Positions 6,325 to 10,288 of a stretch of 10,288 bases of DNA are shown here, one piece after another. Position 1 is the first letter of the stretch; each line of letters starts with the position of its first letter. The position numbers were made by a program, and so were the translations under genes. The stretch covers positions 1-10,288 of the forward strand of contig JAFSZW010000097.1 in NCBI GenBank assembly GCA_017458865.1, given 5' to 3'. Origin of the DNA: Clostridia bacterium. GTDB taxonomy: Bacteria > Bacillota > Clostridia > Christensenellales > Aristaeellaceae. Below the pieces are notes generated by a model. The model did no database searches, was not told the DNA's origin, and saw nothing but the letters and a program-made list of their open reading frames with translations.

Positions 6325-6344
6325 TGTTTGGGTGACAAATTCAA
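6315..6344 (-). promoter_or_regulatory. Promoter for the SH3-like/DUF6273 gene
   Basis: On the minus strand TTGAAT (6344-6339) and TATAAT (6320-6315) are 18 bases apart. Transcription would start near 6308, giving a leader of about 114 bases. The -10 lies at the centre of a 10-bp inverted repeat (6295-6304 and 6335-6344), and its -35 is part of one arm. Confidence 0.7.
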
Positions 6345-6508
6345 GTATTAAAAAAGGGACAGACAACGAAATCTAAAAGAGAGAAAAGGCTGTACTTCAG
6401 CAGACACTGGTGATAAACACATAATTTGAATAAAAATAGCATTTTTGAGAAGAAAACTGGTCGAATCGGATGAAAGTTAGTGGAAATTGACTTTTCCGAA
6501 TTCTATTC

Positions 6509-6537
6509 TTTACAATTGCTTGTTTGTATGATAGAAT
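6509..6537 (+). promoter_or_regulatory. Promoter for the ABC importer operon
   Basis: TTTACA (6509-6514) and TAGAAT (6532-6537) are separated by 17 bases. The start would be near 6544, leaving a leader of about 65 bases that ends in a perfect AAGGAGG (6595-6601), seven bases before the ATG of the solute-binding protein. Confidence 0.7.
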
Positions 6538-6608
6538 TTCCAGCATAGAGACTGGAGGGCATCTTTTTTGTCTAAAGCGTCTCAAACATTTTTTAAGGAG
6601 GAAACCCA

Positions 6609-8507
6609 ATGAAAAAGCTTCTCACAGTTGCATTGGCTCTGATCATGGTTTTTGCCATGGTAGTTGCTAATGCCGATGAGATCAAGGATCTGCGCACTTA
6701 TGAAACGCAGGCCCGTGAGCTCGAAACCTGGAATGTGCATTATTCCCAGGCTGCAGCCGACCTGAATGTTCTTTGCAATCTGGTTGACGGTCTTCTGACC
6801 AACGACAATCACGGCAACCTCAAGCCGAATGCGGCAAAGTCTTACGCCTCTGAGGATGGCGGCAAGACCTGGACCTTCGTTCTGAACGACGGCATGACCT
6901 GGTTCGACAAAGACGGCAATTACAAGGCCGACGTTGTGGCTCAGGACTGGCTGACCGGACTTGAGTGGGTTCTGAATTACGCCAAGAATGATTCCTATAA
7001 TGTTTCCATGCCGAACGAAATGATCGCCGGCGCTCAGGAATATTATGAGTACACCAAGGCTCTGACCGAGTCTGACGGTGCTGATGCTGCCAAGGCACTG
7101 ACTGTTGACGGCAAGTTCTCCGAGATGGTCAGCGTTGCGACTCCGGATGACAAGACTGTCGTTTACACCCTGATTGATCAGCTTCCGTATTTCCCGTCTG
7201 TTGCTACCTACAACTGCCTCTATCCGCTCTCGCAGGCCCTGCTTGATGAGGTCGGTGTTGATGGATACCGTGACATCACCTGGGAAAATATGTGGTACTC
7301 TGGTGCTTACACAGTCACCTATTTCGTGAACCAGAATGAGAAGGTTCTGACCAAGAGCCCGAACTACTGGAACGATGCGAACTGCAAACGCTTTGATACC
7401 GTTACCATCAAGATGATTGAGTCTATCGCCAACGGTTATCAGCTCTTTGTCCAGGGTGAACTGGATCACATCTCTCTTGATCAGGCAACCACTCAGGAGA
7501 TTTATGGCGATCCTTCCAACGAGTTCTATCCGTATCTCGTTGAAGCCCGTCCGACCAAGTACAGCTATCAGATGCATTTTGTGTACAGCAAGAACAATGA
7601 AGACGGCACCCCGGATACCAACTGGAATACCGCCGTTGCAAATGAGAACTTCCGCAAGTCTCTGTATTACGGTCTTGATGTAACAGGCTTCTTTGCTCGC
7701 AAAAATGCTATTAATCCGCAGAGCTGCCAGAACTATTGCTATACCGGTAATGGCGTCTCCTTCACGAGCGACGGTACTGATTATACTCAGCTCGTCCGCA
7801 ATGAGATTGGCATTGATTATGACCGCACAACCTTTAACCGTCTCGACATGGACAAGGCCATGGAATACAAGGCCAAGGCTATGGAAGAGCTGACTGCAAA
7901 AGGCGTTACCTTCCCGGTAGTTGTTGACTACTATATTGCAGGCAACAATACGACACAGATGGAAGATGCCAAGGTTCTTGAGTACATCTTCAGCGAGCTG
8001 GGCGATGACTATGTGAAGCTGAACATCAAGACCTATATTTCTTCTCTTGCAAACGAAGTCAGAAAACCGCGTCTTGCTTCTATCTTTATCAATGGCTGGG
8101 GTGCTGACTTCGCTGACCCGATCAACTTCCTCGGGCAGGAGACCTATAACGATACCGCTGCTTACTATTCCAACGCCTACAGCAACTGCAATGACGCAAC
8201 CGATCCTGACCTGATTGCTGCTTATCAGGAGTTCACTGACCTGGTAACTGAGGCTAAGGCCATCACCACGGATCTGGATGCCCGTTATGCTGCGTTTGCC
8301 AAGGCTGAGGCATGCTTCATCGATCATGTTCTTACGATCCCGTGGTATTATGAAGTTTCATGGGAACTCACCAGTGTTAACAACTATACCAAGGTTTACA
8401 GCATGTACGGCATGCAGGGCTATCGGTATGTTGACTGGGAGACCGACAGCAATCTCTATACCACTGAGGCAATGCAGGCAGCTGCAGAAGCTTATGCGGC
8501 AGAGTAA
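6609..8507 (+). CDS. ABC transporter solute-binding protein, family 5 (OppA/DppA-like)
   Basis: This 632-residue extracytoplasmic protein captures the substrate and delivers it to the permeases encoded next. It belongs to solute-binding family 5, whose members bind peptides, nickel or oligosaccharides. Family features include NLVDGLLTNDNHGNLKPNAA (57-76), SEDGGKTWTFVLNDGMTW (81-98), NFRKSLYYGLD (348-358) and GWGADFADPINFL (496-508), the counterpart of GWGADYPDP in OppA. At 632 residues it is longer than typical OppA (about 540). The signal peptide (about residues 1-22, ending VVANA) has no lipobox cysteine, so the protein should be cleaved by signal peptidase I and not lipid-anchored, unusual for a Gram-positive binding protein. 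The start is fixed by AAGGAGG seven bases upstream. The gene avoids TTA, CTA and TCA codons, consistent with high expression. A terminator-like hairpin follows it. Substrate unknown. Confidence 0.93.
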   Translation: MKKLLTVALALIMVFAMVVANADEIKDLRTYETQARELETWNVHYSQAAADLNVLCNLVDGLLTNDNHGNLKPNAAKSYASEDGGKTWTFVLNDGMTWFDKDGNYKADVVAQDWLTGLEWVLNYAKNDSYNVSMPNEMIAGAQEYYEYTKALTESDGADAAKALTVDGKFSEMVSVATPDDKTVVYTLIDQLPYFPSVATYNCLYPLSQALLDEVGVDGYRDITWENMWYSGAYTVTYFVNQNEKVLTKSPNYWNDANCKRFDTVTIKMIESIANGYQLFVQGELDHISLDQATTQEIYGDPSNEFYPYLVEARPTKYSYQMHFVYSKNNEDGTPDTNWNTAVANENFRKSLYYGLDVTGFFARKNAINPQSCQNYCYTGNGVSFTSDGTDYTQLVRNEIGIDYDRTTFNRLDMDKAMEYKAKAMEELTAKGVTFPVVVDYYIAGNNTTQMEDAKVLEYIFSELGDDYVKLNIKTYISSLANEVRKPRLASIFINGWGADFADPINFLGQETYNDTAAYYSNAYSNCNDATDPDLIAAYQEFTDLVTEAKAITTDLDARYAAFAKAEACFIDHVLTIPWYYEVSWELTSVNNYTKVYSMYGMQGYRYVDWETDSNLYTTEAMQAAAEAYAAE

Positions 8508-8520
8508 ACGTTAAAACTTC

Positions 8521-8556
8521 AGGGGCAGCCTCCTTGGGGGACTGCCCCTTCCTTTT
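8521..8556 (+). terminator. Terminator-like hairpin after the solute-binding protein gene
   Basis: AGGGGCAG (8521-8528) and CTGCCCCT (8542-8549) form an 8-bp stem that can extend inward through CCTCC against GGGGG. It is followed by TTCCTTTTGTT. The T-run is interrupted, so termination should be partial. Because permease genes of the same system follow, this is best read as an internal, leaky terminator that keeps binding protein in excess of permease. Confidence 0.75.
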
Positions 8557-8574
8557 GTTATATCTTTCAGGGAT

Positions 8575-8641
8575 GGCATATCTTTGGCCAGCACAGTTGC
8601 TGGGTGAAAATATGCCGGGATACCGGCCTTAGGGTTATCCC
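8575..8641 (+). promoter_or_regulatory. Two tandem hairpins before the permease gene
   Basis: The first hairpin pairs GGCATAT (8575-8581) with ATATGCC (8610-8616) and CCAGC (8588-8592) with GCTGG (8599-8603); the segment between is partly paired, and the loop is ACAGTT. The second begins at the next base: GGGATACC (8617-8624) pairs with GGTTATCCC (8633-8641) with one bulged base. Neither has a T-run. They end 11 bases before the ribosome binding site of the permease, so they could control mRNA processing or translation. I see no good promoter in this stretch. Confidence 0.55.
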
Positions 8642-8665
8642 GCAAAACAAGAAGGGGATGAAAGA

Positions 8666-9682
8666 ATGACCAAATACATCTTGAAGCGAATCGCGCAGTC
8701 AATTCTGACGATTCTCCTGGTTGTGAGTATTGTGTTCCTGCTCATGCGTCTCATGCCGTCTGATTACTTTTTCACAGAGGATGAGCTGATTAAGTTCACT
8801 GAAGAGCAGAAAGAAGATAAGCTCAGACGACTCGGGCTGCTTGATCCACCGCTTGTCCAGTTGGGCAATTTCTACAAGAACATGATCCAGTTTGAACGGG
8901 TGGATGATGCAGGAAGGGTGGTTCAGGACGGTTCTGGCCATTTGCAACTGAAGTTCAATCTTGGTGAGAGTATGCGCCTTGAAAAGGGTCAGCCGGTCAC
9001 CAAAGTCATTGCCCAGAAAATGGGCATATCCATGCACATAGGCCTGATTGCGCTTGCAATATCGCTTGTCTTGGGGGTTGTTTTCGGTGTCCTTCAGGCA
9101 AACTTCAAGGACAGGGTGATAGATCATATAGGTACCGGATATACAGTGATTGTCAATGCGGTGCCGCATCTGGTTATCTATACGGTAATCATGATTGCCG
9201 GTGCAGCGTGGTTTAATCTTCCCATGCGCTACAGCGGCCGCCTGAATACGGAACTTTCCATGGTGCTGCCGATTGTCTGCCTTTCTGTCGGATCTACGGC
9301 AGGTTATATGCTGTGGACGCGCCGGTACATGGTGGATGAGCTGAACAAGGATTACATCCGTCTGGCAAAGCTCAAGGGCCTCAACAACCGTCAGGTTATG
9401 TTCCGTCACGTGCTGAGGAACGCATTTGTGCCGCTGGCACAGTATCTGCCATATTCGATTCTGCTGACGGTCGGCGGTTCACTGCTTGTTGAAACCTTCT
9501 TCTCAGTACCCGGAATGGGTCCGGAGCTGACAAAGTCAATCAGCCGGTATGACCTGAATCTGGTTCAGGGCATTGTACTGCTGTATGCGACAATGGGCAT
9601 TATCGGCGTATTTCTTGGCGACCTGCTGATGACGCTGATTGACCCGAGAATCAAATTGACCGGAAAGGGGGATGTCCGCTGA
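8666..9682 (+). CDS. ABC transporter permease, OppB/DppB type
   Basis: This 338-residue inner-membrane permease is one of the two channel subunits of the importer served by the solute-binding protein at 6609. It begins with the typical MTKYILKRIAQSILTILLVV helix (residues 3-30), has an external loop (about 31-120) containing LGLLDPP, and continues with helices at about 121-145, 160-182, 197-217, 262-283 and 302-326. The EAA-type loop that contacts the ATPase is at 229-250 (DYIRLAKLKGLNNRQVMFRH). It is followed by the typical ETFFSVPGMGPEL (276-288), and the protein ends near LIDPRIKL (324-331). AAGGGG lies eight bases before the ATG. Its stop overlaps the start of the next permease by one base (TGATG). 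Confidence 0.95.
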   Translation: MTKYILKRIAQSILTILLVVSIVFLLMRLMPSDYFFTEDELIKFTEEQKEDKLRRLGLLDPPLVQLGNFYKNMIQFERVDDAGRVVQDGSGHLQLKFNLGESMRLEKGQPVTKVIAQKMGISMHIGLIALAISLVLGVVFGVLQANFKDRVIDHIGTGYTVIVNAVPHLVIYTVIMIAGAAWFNLPMRYSGRLNTELSMVLPIVCLSVGSTAGYMLWTRRYMVDELNKDYIRLAKLKGLNNRQVMFRHVLRNAFVPLAQYLPYSILLTVGGSLLVETFFSVPGMGPELTKSISRYDLNLVQGIVLLYATMGIIGVFLGDLLMTLIDPRIKLTGKGDVR

Positions 9683-10288
9683 TGTCCGGAAAGAATACGC
9701 CTGAAAAGAAGACTGTTCAGGAAATGGAAGCGCCGATCGTTAAGATGGACGTCAAGCCTGAAACAATTGATACCAACCCGAAGGTCGAACGGCCTATGGG
9801 TCGTGAATATCCCCTTTCCAGACGGGATATGCCAGAAAGGCAGCTCTTTGAGTTCGCGGAGTATCATGCGCAGGATGCTGAGCGCACCGGTTACTCAAAC
9901 TATTCCTACTGGAAGAGTGTGTGGGCGAACTTCATCAAGAACAGGCCTGCCGTTATCATGTCTGTCATATTTATTGCCCTTTTCATCTTTACGTTTATTG
10001 CCAGCGCCATTGGCAAGTACGACATCAACATGGCGCCGGATCCGGTGAACCGCGCATATCTTTCGCCGAGCAGTGAATACTGGTTCGGTACCGATGGCAT
10101 CGGCAGGGACTATTGGGCACAGGTCTGGTATGCGACTCGCGCGTCCATCCTGCTGGCAGTGCTGGTCTCTCTCGGTCAGATTTTTGTCGGCGTGATTATT
10201 GGTCTCGTCTGGGGCTATGTCAGGAAACTGGACCGTTTCTTTACGGAACTGTATAACCTGATTGACAATATCCCGACGATTATCTACA
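9682..10288 (+). CDS. ABC transporter permease, OppC/DppC type (3' end off the edge)
   Basis: The reading frame is open from the ATG at 9682 to the window edge: 202 codons visible with no stop. The protein is the second membrane subunit of the importer. After a long charged N-terminal tail (residues 1-75), SYWKSVWANFIKNRPAVIMS (75-94) leads into the first helix (about 90-110). The OppC signature YWFGTDGIGRDYWAQVWYAT (133-152) is followed by helices from about 154-180, and the visible part ends with IDNIPTIIY (194-202). The EAA loop lies beyond the edge. AAAGGGGG lies about ten bases upstream, and the start overlaps the stop of the previous gene, so translation is likely coupled. The N-terminal tail is longer than I expect for OppC proteins, which usually reach their first helix within about 20-40 residues. 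Confidence 0.93.
   Translation, partial: MSGKNTPEKKTVQEMEAPIVKMDVKPETIDTNPKVERPMGREYPLSRRDMPERQLFEFAEYHAQDAERTGYSNYSYWKSVWANFIKNRPAVIMSVIFIALFIFTFIASAIGKYDINMAPDPVNRAYLSPSSEYWFGTDGIGRDYWAQVWYATRASILLAVLVSLGQIFVGVIIGLVWGYVRKLDRFFTELYNLIDNIPTIIY

Larger units (their letters stand above)
6295..6344. repeat. Inverted repeat centred on the overlapping promoters
   Basis: TTGAATTCGT (6295-6304) and ACAAATTCAA (6335-6344) are inverted copies with one mismatch in ten, 30 bases apart. The centre falls on the overlapping -10 elements. The rest of the 414-base region 6195-6608 holds the two leaders and an A-rich stretch (6345-6480) without a recognisable gene. Confidence 0.55.

Noticed and set aside
6582..8327. 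Very long (581-codon) open frame antisense to the solute-binding protein gene
   Set aside because: Its codons align exactly with the sense codons, so it is open simply because the sense gene avoids TTA, CTA and TCA. The peptide has no recognisable domain, and the sense frame has clear family motifs and a ribosome binding site.

Overview
The window looks like chromosomal DNA from a Bacillota (Firmicutes) bacterium, most likely an anaerobic, gut- or rumen-type member of the Clostridia. The signs are strong AGGAGG-type ribosome binding sites before nearly every gene, promoters close to the sigma-A consensus (one is exactly TTGACA-17-TATAAT), Rho-independent hairpin terminators, a GH4 glycosidase, and an exported SH3-like plus DUF6273 protein. 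GC content appears to be near 50%. The ABC solute-binding protein has a Sec signal peptide but no lipobox cysteine. I associate that with Christensenellales/Aristaeellaceae-like lineages, but this taxonomic guess comes from memory and is inference only.

Layout. Positions 1-40 (minus) hold the first codons of an exported protein that runs off the left edge, driven by a perfect consensus promoter. A gene-poor divergent region (41-493) separates it from a MATE-family efflux transporter (494-1870, plus). Next come thpR, an RNA 2',3'-cyclic phosphodiesterase (2076-2582, plus), with a strong terminator, and a GH4 glycosidase with a CHEV active-site motif, predicted to be an alpha-galacturonidase (2758-4155, plus), with a perfect terminator hairpin. 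Two minus-strand genes follow: a small three-helix membrane protein (4312-4746) downstream of a secreted SH3-like/DUF6273 protein (4854-6194). A regulatory region (6195-6608) carries opposed, overlapping promoters. The right end holds the start of an Opp/Dpp-type ABC importer operon on the plus strand: a family-5 solute-binding protein (6609-8507), a structured intercistronic region with three hairpins, an OppB/DppB-like permease (8666-9682), and an OppC/DppC-like permease (from 9682, cut by the window edge).

How the genes work together. The importer genes form one operon. The solute-binding protein is separated from the permeases by a terminator-like hairpin and two more hairpins, an arrangement expected to give more binding protein than permease. 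The two permeases are translationally coupled through a TGATG overlap. The ATPase subunits would be expected beyond the right edge. The GH4 enzyme would act on small alpha-galacturonides in the cytoplasm. A pectin fragment could be a substrate of the nearby importer, since family-5 binding proteins carry peptides or oligosaccharides, but nothing in the sequence links the two directly. MATE and thpR are housekeeping or accessory single-gene units.

I found no tRNA, rRNA, CRISPR array, insertion sequence or intact mobile element. The most interesting unexplained features are regulatory: two 10-bp dyads that bracket promoters, a symmetric bidirectional promoter, a promoter whose -35 lies inside a terminator arm, and the hairpin array between binding protein and permease.
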